Source of the DNA: Frisingicoccus caecimuris
GTDB taxonomy: Bacteria; Bacillota; Clostridia; Lachnospirales; Lachnospiraceae
Length of the DNA stretch: 64,000 nucleotides
NCBI RefSeq assembly: GCF_004340975.1
Contig: NZ_SLXA01000001.1
Span: forward strand, 173,012-237,011
Reading direction: 5' to 3'
The notes beneath the pieces were generated by a model. That model saw nothing but the letters and a program-made list of their open reading frames with translations. It was not told where the DNA came from and did no database searches. Shown piece after piece: positions 6,120 through 14,244 of this stretch. How positions within the stretch are numbered: the first letter of the stretch is position 1; every line of letters starts with the position of its first letter. The position numbers and the translations under genes were made by a program.

Positions 6120-7163
6120 ATGGCAACACCAAAGAAACTTCCATCTGGCCAATGGCGAACCCAAGTATACGACTATACAGACGAAAATGGCAAACGCCAC
6201 TATCGCTCTTTTACAAGCCCAAATAAGAAGCTTTCGGCTCTTATGGCTGCGGAGTTCGCCGCCAATAAAAAACGGATTTCCTGCGGAAATCTGACGGTCT
6301 CAGAGGCTATAGAGGAATACATAAGAGTCAAAGAAAATGTTCTATCCCCCAGTACCATTCGAGGATATACAGTCATAAAGAATAATCACTTCAAAGAGAT
6401 CGAAAATATTTTTATCCGGGATATCACAAATGAAGATGTTCAGAAGTGGATCAATAATCTCGCCAAAAGACTTTCAAGTAAAACCGTCAGCAATGCTCAC
6501 GGCCTTCTGATTTCGGCCATCGATATGTTTGCGCCAGAAATCCGAATTCGCGCAAAACTGCCAAGAAAGAAAAAAGCGGATCTATACGTACCGTCCGATA
6601 CTGATGTCAAAAAGCTCCTGGAGCATATTGCTGGCACAGAACTGGAGATTGCCGTTCTCCTAGCGGCTTTTGGTCCTATGCGCCGCGGCGAGATCTGTGC
6701 TTTGACATCGAACGATATCCATGGTAATTATATAGATATCAACAAATCCATGGTACGAAGCCAAGACGGCAAATGGATCACCAAAGAACCAAAGACCGAC
6801 TCCAGCTACCGGACCATTGATTTCCCGGATTTCGTTATCGAGAAGATATCTGGAATTGAGGGACGCATCATCAAGGTCACCCCAGATACCCTCACAATGC
6901 AATTTGAAAGAATTTTTAAAAATATCGACATACCCAAATTCCGGTTTCATGATCTGAGACATTACTCTGCTTCCATCATGCACGCCATCGGTATCCCCGA
7001 TCAGTACATCATGGCCCGTGGCGGTTGGTCAACGGACGGTGTTATGAAGTCCGTTTACCGGAATGTCATTGATGAGCAGACAGTTAGAATGAATCAGCGC
7101 ATTAACGGTCATTTTGAATCCATGCAACACGATATATCACACAACTTTTTGAAACCCTTGTAA
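6120..7163 (+). CDS. int: tyrosine integrase of the element
   Basis: 347 residues, phage-type: N-terminal arm-binding domain (~1-55), SAM-like core-binding domain (~58-150) and catalytic domain (~158-330). Catalytic set visible: R188 in MRRGEI, K225 in EPKTDSSYR, H277 and R280 in FHDLRHY, W303 in GGW (in place of the usual His) and nucleophile Y313 in SVYRNV. Start is the ATG behind AAGGAGG; the frame is open 32 codons further up without a ribosome site. It is the last gene of the element, so the attachment site should lie just beyond its stop. Confidence 0.93.
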   Translation: MATPKKLPSGQWRTQVYDYTDENGKRHYRSFTSPNKKLSALMAAEFAANKKRISCGNLTVSEAIEEYIRVKENVLSPSTIRGYTVIKNNHFKEIENIFIRDITNEDVQKWINNLAKRLSSKTVSNAHGLLISAIDMFAPEIRIRAKLPRKKKADLYVPSDTDVKKLLEHIAGTELEIAVLLAAFGPMRRGEICALTSNDIHGNYIDINKSMVRSQDGKWITKEPKTDSSYRTIDFPDFVIEKISGIEGRIIKVTPDTLTMQFERIFKNIDIPKFRFHDLRHYSASIMHAIGIPDQYIMARGGWSTDGVMKSVYRNVIDEQTVRMNQRINGHFESMQHDISHNFLKPL

Positions 7164-7204
7164 ATTAAGGCTTTTTAGCTAATTGTGAAACTTTTCAATT
7201 CCCG

Positions 7205-7214
7205 TCGGGTGCAT
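7205..7214. repeat. direct repeat, possible attachment-site core, copy 1
   Basis: TCGGGTGCAT 40 bp after the integrase stop, repeated exactly at 8016-8025. Each copy is followed by a terminator starting ACACCGATAAAC. Placement next to the integrase suggests an attR-type site, but the left partner would be outside the window. Confidence 0.35.
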
Positions 7215-7241
7215 TTTTTAATTTTATCAGAAAAACCAACA

Positions 7242-7276
7242 GACACCGATAAACACTGGATTTGTCGGTGTTTTAT
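7242..7276. terminator. terminator after integrase
   Basis: ACACCGATAAA and TTTGTCGGTGT pair around a short loop and are followed by TTTTATTTTT. The first arm is nearly identical to the terminator at 8031-8066. Confidence 0.7.
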
Positions 7277-7330
7277 TTTTGCGATATTTTTGTTTACTAT
7301 GTCTTCATTATCTCAATAGAAATCGCCACT

Positions 7331-7927
7331 TTATTTTCCATGAACCCATCTCAGGAAAGTGTCCTGCGCAATCGAGAGCTGCTGGGCCGCCTCCCGCGAA
7401 GTGATCTTTTTATTTTCCCAATCCACTTTAAGCTGCCAGAACTCCTCAGGGATCGGTTTCCTTGGTCTGCCAAACCGTACCCCACGAAGCTTTGCTGCCG
7501 CTATACCTTCCTTCTGCCTCTGGTGGATATTTTCACGCTCTGTCTGGGCCACATAAGAAAGAATCTGCAATACGAGATCTGCTACAAATGTTCCTGTCAA
7601 ATCATTACCTGATTTCCGGGTATCTAAAAGCGGCATATCCAATACCACCACATCCACTTGTTTTTCTTTGGTAATGATCCGCCATTGCAGCAGAATTTCT
7701 TCATAGTTACGGCCCAACCGGTCAATGGATTTTATTACCACAATATCTCCTGGCCGGATTTTTCTCAACAGCTTCCGATATTGCGGCCTGTTAAAATCTT
7801 TTCCGCTGAGTTTATCCATGTAAATATTGTTTACTAAAACAGGAAATTCACGCAGCGCGATCAACTGCCGATCCTCGTTCTGTTCCTTTGTAGATACGCG
7901 GATGTATCCGTAAATTTTGCTTTCCAT
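7331..7927 (-). CDS. serine recombinase of resolvase/invertase type
   Basis: 198 residues. N-terminal resolvase domain with the nucleophile in YIRVSTKEQNEDRQ (Ser12), the SIDRLGRNYEE stretch and a long helix E (LSYVAQTERENIHQRQKEGI), then a C-terminal helix-turn-helix (ITSREAAQQLSIAQDTFLRW). This is the size of Tn3-type resolvases and DNA invertases, not of large integrases. AAAGGAGG lies 7 nt before ATG. It is flanked by two similar terminators and faces the integrase. It could belong to the element or be a remnant of another insertion; no inverted repeats for an invertible segment were seen. Confidence 0.88.
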   Translation of the reverse strand: MESKIYGYIRVSTKEQNEDRQLIALREFPVLVNNIYMDKLSGKDFNRPQYRKLLRKIRPGDIVVIKSIDRLGRNYEEILLQWRIITKEKQVDVVVLDMPLLDTRKSGNDLTGTFVADLVLQILSYVAQTERENIHQRQKEGIAAAKLRGVRFGRPRKPIPEEFWQLKVDWENKKITSREAAQQLSIAQDTFLRWVHGK

Positions 7928-8015
7928 AAAAAGCCTCCTTTGTTAAATTTCAGAGTGGTATGCGCTCCTGATATAATTCTAAAGGAGGTTTTACATTTTA
8001 CAGATATTATTTTCT

Positions 8016-8025
8016 TCGGGTGCAT
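8016..8025. repeat. direct repeat, copy 2
   Basis: Exact second copy of TCGGGTGCAT (copy 1 at 7205-7214), again directly before an ACACCGATAAAC terminator. The interval between copies holds only the serine recombinase gene. Confidence 0.35.
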
Positions 8026-8030
8026 GTTAA

Positions 8031-8066
8031 AAAACACCGATAAACCTGTGTTTACCGGTGTTTTTT
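8031..8066. terminator. bidirectional terminator
   Basis: AAAACACCGATAAAC-CTGT-GTTTACCGGTGTTTT, with A and T runs at both ends; serves the leftward amidase gene whose stop it abuts. Confidence 0.85.
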
Positions 8067-8067
8067 C

Positions 8068-8835
8068 TTATCCTGCAATAATGGCTGTCGGATACCCGCT
8101 CTGACGAAGTCTTCGCTCCATCATGTGAGCTTCTTCAAGCGTATCGAAGTTTCCCACCTGCACCCGGTAATACCCATTACCTTCTGCGATAAATGCGGGA
8201 TAATTCTGGCTCAGAAGCCGGTCCAACATCGTTCTGGCATAGTCTTCATTGCGAAAAGCTCCTGTTTGAATCGTATAGGCCGCCCCCATTGTACCGGAAG
8301 GTTTTATACCTAATGTATCCAAAATACCATCAGCAATTCCCTGGGCGATCGCCTGAAAATTATCGTCAAATAACTGATTATCAATATCCGAATTAATAAA
8401 TCCCGCTTCCACCAAAATGGCCGGCATCTGCGTCCGGCGGAGCACCGCAAGATTCGGCCGCTCCTTTACTCCCAAATTGCGAAAACCTATTTTTTCAAGC
8501 TGCCGATTGACATTCTCTGCCATTTCATTCTTAATTCCGCTTCGATCATAAACGAGAGTCTCCACACCGGATACTTCATTCGGCCTTGGAAAAGAATTGC
8601 GGTGAATCGAAACAAAAAAATCCGCGCCGGCATTGTTTGCCTCTCTCGCCTTTTCGCCCGGCGATTCGTAGATATCTGTTGTCCGGGTATATTCCACATC
8701 CAGACCCGAATCTTCCAAAATCTGTCCAACAGCCAGCGCCAAAGCCAGCACATCATCCTTTTCCTGCCGTCCGTTATAAACGGCTCCCGGATCACGACCC
8801 CCATGCCCTGCATCAATCATGATTTTGTATGCCAT
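8068..8835 (-). CDS. N-acetylmuramoyl-L-alanine amidase with SPOR domain, CwlC-like
   Basis: 255 residues. Amidase_3 domain (~2-175) with zinc ligands in DAGHGGRDPGA, the E of RQEKDD, the H of SIHRNS, and the catalytic Glu of LVEAGFIN. C-terminal SPOR domain (~185-255, AAYTIQTGAFRNEDYA ... YYRVQVGNFDTLEEA) that binds stripped peptidoglycan. No signal peptide. This length and order match B. subtilis CwlC, a mother-cell lytic enzyme made under sigma-K; a sigma-K-like promoter is present upstream. ATG follows GGAG at 6 nt; the longer frame starts at a TTG that is part of that ribosome site. Confidence 0.85.
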   Translation of the reverse strand: MAYKIMIDAGHGGRDPGAVYNGRQEKDDVLALALAVGQILEDSGLDVEYTRTTDIYESPGEKAREANNAGADFFVSIHRNSFPRPNEVSGVETLVYDRSGIKNEMAENVNRQLEKIGFRNLGVKERPNLAVLRRTQMPAILVEAGFINSDIDNQLFDDNFQAIAQGIADGILDTLGIKPSGTMGAAYTIQTGAFRNEDYARTMLDRLLSQNYPAFIAEGNGYYRVQVGNFDTLEEAHMMERRLRQSGYPTAIIAG

Positions 8836-8862
8836 AAAAAACTCCAAAAGTTCTTTATAACT

Positions 8863-8890
8863 ATCTTATGCAATTTTATTTCAATCGTTT
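8863..8890 (-). promoter_or_regulatory. sigma-K-like promoter of the amidase gene
   Basis: On the minus strand AAAC-16 bp-CATAAGAT, fitting the B. subtilis sigma-K pattern (AC, 16-17 bp, CATAnnnT), 28 bp before the amidase ATG and overlapping the end of the upstream gene. The same AAAC-16-CATA arrangement occurs before the Cys-rich gene at 59660. Confidence 0.45.
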
Positions 8891-10372
8891 CTCAATCGCT
8901 TCTACGACCGTTTCAAGGACTTTAATACGTGCATAAAGCTTATCGTTACCTTCCACAATAATCCAGGGAGCATAGGTTGTAGACGTACGAAGAATCATTT
9001 CATCCACAGCCTTTACATAATCCTCCCATTTTTCGCGGTTCCTCCAGTCCTCGTCTGTAATCTTCCACTGTTTATTCGGATCTTCCATCCGCTCTTCAAA
9101 ACGTTTTTTCTGCTCATCTTTATCAATATGAAGCCAGAATTTCAACACAATGGTGCCTGCATCCGCCATTTGGGCCTCCATCCGATTAATCTCATTATAA
9201 GCCCGTCGCCATTCATCTTCCGTACAAAAGCCCTCGATTCGTTCCACCATAACCCGGCCATACCAGGTTCTGTCGAAAATTGCCACATGACCAGCCTTCG
9301 GCATATGGTTCCAGAAACGCCAGAGATAATGATGGGCTTTCTCAATATCATTTGGCGCTGCCGTAGGAATAACCTCATAACCTCTCGGGTCCATCGTTTT
9401 TGTCAGCCGGTGAATAGCTCCCCCCTTGCCGCCGGCATCCCATCCTTCAAAACCAATGACAACAGGTATACGTTGTTTATAAAGCTCACTGTGGAGAAGG
9501 GCCATTCGCTTTTGAAGGTCATCCAATTTCTTTTTATAAACGCTTCGTGTCAGAGATTTTGACAAATCCACCGCGTCCAGCACTGAAGAACCAAAAGTAA
9601 CCTCGCTGCTCTCGCCAGTCAGAGGTTCCACAGGCGCCGTCTTTCCCGCCGCCTTTGCCTCCTCTTTTGCCAATCGGTCCGCAAAAATCTCCACAACAGT
9701 TGAAATGATTTTTACCCGTGCATATTCCTTATCTGTGGCTTCCACAATGGTCCAGCTGCCAAAAGATGTATCTGTCTTTTGTATCATCTCTTCATAAGCC
9801 CTCGACCACTCATCATAAGCCTTATTATGTTTCCAGTCGGTTTCTGTTACCCGCCAATTGGTCTCTTTATTTTCCTCCAGTGCCTGAAAACGTTTTTTCT
9901 GTTCCTTTTTTGAAATGTGCAGAAAAAATTTAATGATGAGCATGCCGTCCTGAGCCAGTTCCTGCTCAAAATTCAAAATATCATTATAGGCATTTTCCGA
10001 TTTTTCCCTGCTTTTCTGCTTTTCCGCCCGGGCTTCAACAATCTTTGTATACCAGCTCCGGTCAAAAATGTGAATTCGTCCATTTTCAGGGAGCTTCGTC
10101 CAGAAACGCCAGAGATAAGGCCGCATCGTCTCCTCTTCCGTCGGTTTCTGAATCGTAAACACCTTAAAGCCTCTCGGGTCCATTGGCTGAATCAGCTGAT
10201 TGATCATCGTCCCTTTTCCCGAAGAACCGAAACCTTCAAACAGAATCACCACCGGAACTTTATAACTTTTTAATTTTCTCTGCAGCAAAGACAATTGTGG
10301 TTCCAGCTGTTCCATCCGTGTCCTGCATTCCTTCTTGGACATCTTTTTTGAAAGATTAATTTTTTCCAGCAT
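8876..10372 (-). CDS. polyphosphate:AMP/ADP phosphotransferase, tandem PPK2
   Basis: 498 residues made of two PPK2 domains. Each has a Walker A-like loop (FEGFGSSGKGTM in the first, FEGWDAGGKGGAI in the second), a lid motif FDRSWY / FDRTWYGR, and MDPRG. Two-domain PPK2 enzymes (class II, PAP type) phosphorylate AMP to ADP using polyphosphate; in those, the C-terminal domain is catalytic. Both copies look intact here. ATG follows GAAGG at 6 nt; the longer frame adds 28 residues of low plausibility. Stands alone between the amidase and Nudix genes, ahead of a shared terminator. Cytoplasmic. Confidence 0.88.
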   Translation of the reverse strand: MLEKINLSKKMSKKECRTRMEQLEPQLSLLQRKLKSYKVPVVILFEGFGSSGKGTMINQLIQPMDPRGFKVFTIQKPTEEETMRPYLWRFWTKLPENGRIHIFDRSWYTKIVEARAEKQKSREKSENAYNDILNFEQELAQDGMLIIKFFLHISKKEQKKRFQALEENKETNWRVTETDWKHNKAYDEWSRAYEEMIQKTDTSFGSWTIVEATDKEYARVKIISTVVEIFADRLAKEEAKAAGKTAPVEPLTGESSEVTFGSSVLDAVDLSKSLTRSVYKKKLDDLQKRMALLHSELYKQRIPVVIGFEGWDAGGKGGAIHRLTKTMDPRGYEVIPTAAPNDIEKAHHYLWRFWNHMPKAGHVAIFDRTWYGRVMVERIEGFCTEDEWRRAYNEINRMEAQMADAGTIVLKFWLHIDKDEQKKRFEERMEDPNKQWKITDEDWRNREKWEDYVKAVDEMILRTSTTYAPWIIVEGNDKLYARIKVLETVVEAIEKRLK

Positions 10373-10458
10373 AAAATACCTTCTTTCATGACTATTCTCT
10401 TTAAATATACCCTTTCCGGACATACTCATACTTATGCACATTCCAGCAAAAGACAATT

Positions 10459-10501
10459 AAAAAAAGAAAAAACCAGGATTCCAAAGTCGATTGGAACCCT
10501 G
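10459..10501 (-). terminator. terminator of Nudix gene
   Basis: CCAGGATTCCAA and TTGGAACCCTG pair with one mismatch; on the minus strand the stem is followed by TTTTTTCTTTTTTT. It separates the Nudix gene from the PPK2 gene. Confidence 0.8.
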
Positions 10502-10515
10502 ATTTACAATTCTCC

Positions 10516-10968
10516 TCAGAAATATTTCTTATTGCCCCACAGATTGCTCTTTTTCAGCTCAACATATTCACTGTACGCTTTTTCGAGTATCTGTTTTTCA
10601 TTCGTAAACTTTAACAAATGATAAGCCTCGTGATATTTGTAATATCCTGAGTCCACAAAATATTCTTCACGTTGTGGTCTGCTATGATAACTGTCGGACA
10701 TCATCAGATACCAGTGTACGTCTTTCACGATCAAGTCCTGTGCGGTATTAAAAGTATATTGGCTTTTTCCCACATATTTGATGATCGAAGCGCTGACGCC
10801 AGTCTCTTCACGCACTTCCCTGATCGCCGTTTCTTTGTATTCTTCACCTTCCTCAACAGTCCCTTTTGGCAAAACCCATCCTTCATACTTATTCCTGTAA
10901 TTTTTATATAGCAGAAGGATCTTGCCTCTAAATATAACCACACCGCCGCAGCTCGTTGCTTCTGTCAT
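10516..10968 (-). CDS. Nudix hydrolase
   Basis: 150 residues with a complete Nudix box: G in LPKGTVEEGEEYKETA, then REVREETGV, matching GX5EX7REUXEEXGU. The N-terminal SCGGVVIFRGKILLLYK is the usual first strand pair. A diadenosine tetraphosphate- or nucleotide-type substrate is possible, but the protein gives no firm hint. The C-terminal ~40 residues (YKYHEAYHLLKFTNEKQIL) resemble Nudix proteins of bis(5'-nucleosyl)-tetraphosphatase type, where a tyrosine and lysines contact the substrate. Monocistronic, with its own terminator. Confidence 0.85.
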   Translation of the reverse strand: MTEATSCGGVVIFRGKILLLYKNYRNKYEGWVLPKGTVEEGEEYKETAIREVREETGVSASIIKYVGKSQYTFNTAQDLIVKDVHWYLMMSDSYHSRPQREEYFVDSGYYKYHEAYHLLKFTNEKQILEKAYSEYVELKKSNLWGNKKYF

Positions 10969-11070
10969 GGTTGTACCTCCATTTTATGGTGTGCGTCACT
11001 CTTGTTATAAGTATACAACCATTTAACCACAAATACAACCTTAATTTTGAGGGCTGCCCCGGTCTCAGCT

Positions 11071-12918
11071 CTACTGTCCGAGATAGGCCTGAAGAACAGC
11101 ATTGGCTACCGGCAGCGCACTCTCATAATATCCTTCATCATTTTCTACAAGAACGCAGATGGCAATCTGCGGCTGTTCGACCGGTGCGTAGCCGATAAAC
11201 CAGGAGTTATCACCCCGGCCACTCACTTCGCCGGTTCCGGTCTTCCCGGCCACTGAATAGCCATAGCCTGAGAGAGATGTCGCTGTACCATAATCAACAA
11301 CAGCTTCCATTAGCTGACCAAGTAAATCCGCTTCCTGAGTGGTTAAGACCTGACCATAGGATTCGGGCAGATATTTTTTCACCCGATGTCCGCCTCCGGC
11401 TGTCTCCACCGCATCCACCATATAAGGCTGCATCATATTACCGCCATTGGCGATCGACGCTGCGATCATGACCATCTGAAGCGGTGTCACCTGGGTATGA
11501 CCCTGACCAATGGCTGTCGCCGCTGTCTGCCAGTCTGAATCATCCGCCGCCAGGTTAAAAGAACTCTTTGTATGCGGTATTTCCGTCGGAAGCTCTTTGT
11601 TAAAAAACAGGCTCTCACAGGTATCTTTTAAAAGGTTATCCGGAAGTGACAGGCCTATATTACCAAAGGAAGCATTACAGGAATAGGCATAAGAATCCAT
11701 GAAATTCTCTTCGCCGTGAACAATCTGATCAAAGCAGGTAATATACTCATCGCCGCCCAGATTAATCTGACCTTCGCACACATAATGATAATTATTATAG
11801 TCGGTCCCGGAGCGAATATAAGCCAAAGAAGTCAGCGTCTTGAAAATGGAGCCAGGAACAAAAAGTCCAAAAGTTGTCTTATTCAGCAGACTGTCATTAC
11901 TCTCTTCCGAAACAATATATTCATAGTCATCTACCAGTGTATTTGGGTCATAATCCGGTTTGGACACCATAGCCAGCACCCGCCCTGTAGCAGGCTCAAT
12001 AGCAATGACTGCCCCGTTATTATAACCGAGGGCATTGTAGGCCACTTCCTGCAGCTGTGCATTCAAAGTCGTCACTACCCGGTCTCCCTGATTTTTCTCT
12101 CCCCGGATATCCTGAAGAGCGTTTAAGATTGGATTGCCATTCGACTGCAGCATATAAAAATTCTCCGACAGTTCAATACCGGACTGATTAATCTCTGATG
12201 TACCGACGGCATGAGAAAAGATCCGTCCCATCGGATAGTATCGTGTTTCATTGCCGTTTTCATCAACCAGTGTTTCAGCCAGGACCGTTCCGTCACTGGA
12301 TACAATATCTCCCCGAATAACCGTATCCGCAAAAGAATTGATCCGTACATTATAAGCGCTGTTAATGACATTCTTGCTGACAAAGGCATTAAAATAAACA
12401 AAATAGCCAATCATCAGTACAAAGAGAAAAGCAAATACATACGTCACCGCCAGGATTTCCGGATTCTGGCTGCGGCGTTTTTTGCGCACGGCTTTTCGTT
12501 CTTCAATTTCCTCCGGCGTCAGTTTTAATTTTTTAATCCGGCGTTTCTCAGGAATTTCTTCCTCTGTCTCTTCCGGGACTCTTTCCGATTCCATCCGACG
12601 ACGCCTGGTTCGACGTACCGGACGTTCTTCCGGCATATCCCCTTCTTCAACCGGAATGCTTCTTCTGGATGCGGATGCAGTTCTTCTGGGAGGCTCCTGG
12701 AGAATGTCCTCATCAAAAAAGTCCATGGTATCAAAATCCGGCTGAAATTCAAAATCCTCACCGTCATTTAAAGGCAGATCCCTAAACACTTTTGTTTCTC
12801 CCATGGCATCGCCCTCATCACTCCCGGTGTTTTTTTTCACCGGTCTCTTCGGCAGATCATCAATATTTATTTTACGAACACTCTTCTTCGGCGTCTCGTT
12901 CTTCTCGTCTCGTTTCAA
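11071..12918 (-). CDS. class B penicillin-binding protein
   Basis: 615 residues. A long charged cytoplasmic tail (~1-150, rich in EE, RR and KK) precedes one membrane helix (~157-175, AVTYVFAFLFVLMIGYFVY). Then a small PBP dimerisation domain and a transpeptidase domain with SIFK (S357-K360), SCN (S413-N415) and KTGTGEV (K559). Crosslinks peptidoglycan with its FtsW/RodA partner encoded just upstream; the short non-penicillin-binding part resembles PbpA-type proteins. Start: TTG nine nt behind AGAGAGG, overlapping the upstream gene by 47 bp; a 17-codon longer frame has no ribosome site. The division, elongation or sporulation role cannot be decided. Confidence 0.88.
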   Translation of the reverse strand: MKRDEKNETPKKSVRKINIDDLPKRPVKKNTGSDEGDAMGETKVFRDLPLNDGEDFEFQPDFDTMDFFDEDILQEPPRRTASASRRSIPVEEGDMPEERPVRRTRRRRMESERVPEETEEEIPEKRRIKKLKLTPEEIEERKAVRKKRRSQNPEILAVTYVFAFLFVLMIGYFVYFNAFVSKNVINSAYNVRINSFADTVIRGDIVSSDGTVLAETLVDENGNETRYYPMGRIFSHAVGTSEINQSGIELSENFYMLQSNGNPILNALQDIRGEKNQGDRVVTTLNAQLQEVAYNALGYNNGAVIAIEPATGRVLAMVSKPDYDPNTLVDDYEYIVSEESNDSLLNKTTFGLFVPGSIFKTLTSLAYIRSGTDYNNYHYVCEGQINLGGDEYITCFDQIVHGEENFMDSYAYSCNASFGNIGLSLPDNLLKDTCESLFFNKELPTEIPHTKSSFNLAADDSDWQTAATAIGQGHTQVTPLQMVMIAASIANGGNMMQPYMVDAVETAGGGHRVKKYLPESYGQVLTTQEADLLGQLMEAVVDYGTATSLSGYGYSVAGKTGTGEVSGRGDNSWFIGYAPVEQPQIAICVLVENDEGYYESALPVANAVLQAYLGQ

Positions 12919-14227
12919 GGATACGCACCTCTCTTTGTCGCAGCAGGTAAAGGCCCTGAATGACTGCAAAGATTATAATTGTCGATAAAACACTACTTCC
13001 ACCGTAACTGATCAACGGCATGGTAACACCCGTATGTGGAATCAGTTTTGTTACTCCGCCGATACAGAGGAACAACTGAATTCCATAGGCCGTACTCAAT
13101 CCCATAGCCACCAGCTTGTAAAAAGGTTTTACCAGCTGCAGGGAAATATTAATAAACATTAAAAAACAGCTAAAATATACAAGAATCAGACATATGGCAA
13201 ACAGCGCCCCCAACTCTTCGGCAACAGCAGAAAAAATAAAGTCACTGACTACGACCGGAATCGTATCCGGCTTGCCTTTAAAAAGTCCCATGCCAAACCA
13301 TCCGCCCGTGCCGATAGCAAACAAAGACTGAGCGATCTGGTATCCGGCATCGTTATAATTCCCCCACGGGTCACTCCATGCCACGACTCGGGTCTTTACA
13401 TGATCGAATAATTTGTAAGCTATGACCGCCGCCGCCGATCCGGCCCCCAGCCCCAACGCCATGTATCTGAACTGGCGTGTGGCCACATAAAGCATGACCA
13501 GATAAGTCACAAAGAAAATGACCGCCGCACCAAGGTCACGCTCAACAACGAGCACGAGTACATAAGCTGCTGCCACCGCTGTTGTGATCACGATCCGCTT
13601 AAAACTTGTATCCCGCGCCAGCATAGCCGCAACGAAGAAAACAAAAACAATCTTAGCCAATTCTGAAGGCTGAAGGCTAAAGCCGCCAATAGATATCCAG
13701 TTGGTCGCTCCATACATACTTCTTCCGAATACAAAAACAGAAGCAACCATCAAAAATCCAAACACCCCCAGAAATATGCCCCATCGGTCCACTATGCGCA
13801 CCCGAAGGATAAATGCCGGAATGACAAGGCTGATACATGCCGCCGCTACAGCAATTACAAACTGTCGTACAGCCATATCAAAATCCAGCCGGGTCAGTAT
13901 GACAAATCCGACCATGAGCAGATAACACATATTATTGACAATCAATCTGGACGCATTCTTATAGACCGTCCCATAAATGATCAGTGTTGTAAGAAACAAC
14001 ACGAATTGAGCGCCGTAAAAATACAGCATCTTCATATCTTTGGTCATTAGATAAATAATCAGGTAACAGATAAAATGGATGAGAAACATCAGTACATTCT
14101 GAACCACATAGACATGTCCCCGATCATACTCGTGACGATCGCTGAATACGGTAAAACATTTCATTGCATAGGAAGCCGCCAGAATTGCCAATATATATTT
14201 TGAAACATGAATAATGACATTGACCAT
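12872..14227 (-). CDS. FtsW/RodA/SpoVE-family glycosyltransferase
   Basis: 451 residues, polytopic (about 10-11 membrane helices). SEDS signatures are clear: SIGGFSLQPSELAKI, VVERDLGAA, the loop Asp in WSDPW, AEELGALFAI and the C-terminal PHTGVTMPLISYGGSS. SEDS proteins polymerise lipid II; the Asp after TM7-like WSDPW is the catalytic loop residue. Extra N-terminal helices (~1-110) precede the conserved part. Directly upstream of and overlapping its class B PBP partner, the normal pairing. AAGGAG lies 13 nt before ATG. Confidence 0.9.
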   Translation of the reverse strand: MVNVIIHVSKYILAILAASYAMKCFTVFSDRHEYDRGHVYVVQNVLMFLIHFICYLIIYLMTKDMKMLYFYGAQFVLFLTTLIIYGTVYKNASRLIVNNMCYLLMVGFVILTRLDFDMAVRQFVIAVAAACISLVIPAFILRVRIVDRWGIFLGVFGFLMVASVFVFGRSMYGATNWISIGGFSLQPSELAKIVFVFFVAAMLARDTSFKRIVITTAVAAAYVLVLVVERDLGAAVIFFVTYLVMLYVATRQFRYMALGLGAGSAAAVIAYKLFDHVKTRVVAWSDPWGNYNDAGYQIAQSLFAIGTGGWFGMGLFKGKPDTIPVVVSDFIFSAVAEELGALFAICLILVYFSCFLMFINISLQLVKPFYKLVAMGLSTAYGIQLFLCIGGVTKLIPHTGVTMPLISYGGSSVLSTIIIFAVIQGLYLLRQREVRILETRREERDAEEECS

Positions 14228-14244
14228 ATTAATCCATCAACTCC

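Noticed and set aside
7331-8025. Invertible segment controlled by the serine recombinase
   Set aside because: The repeats flanking it are direct, not inverted, and no promoter between them faces a switchable gene.
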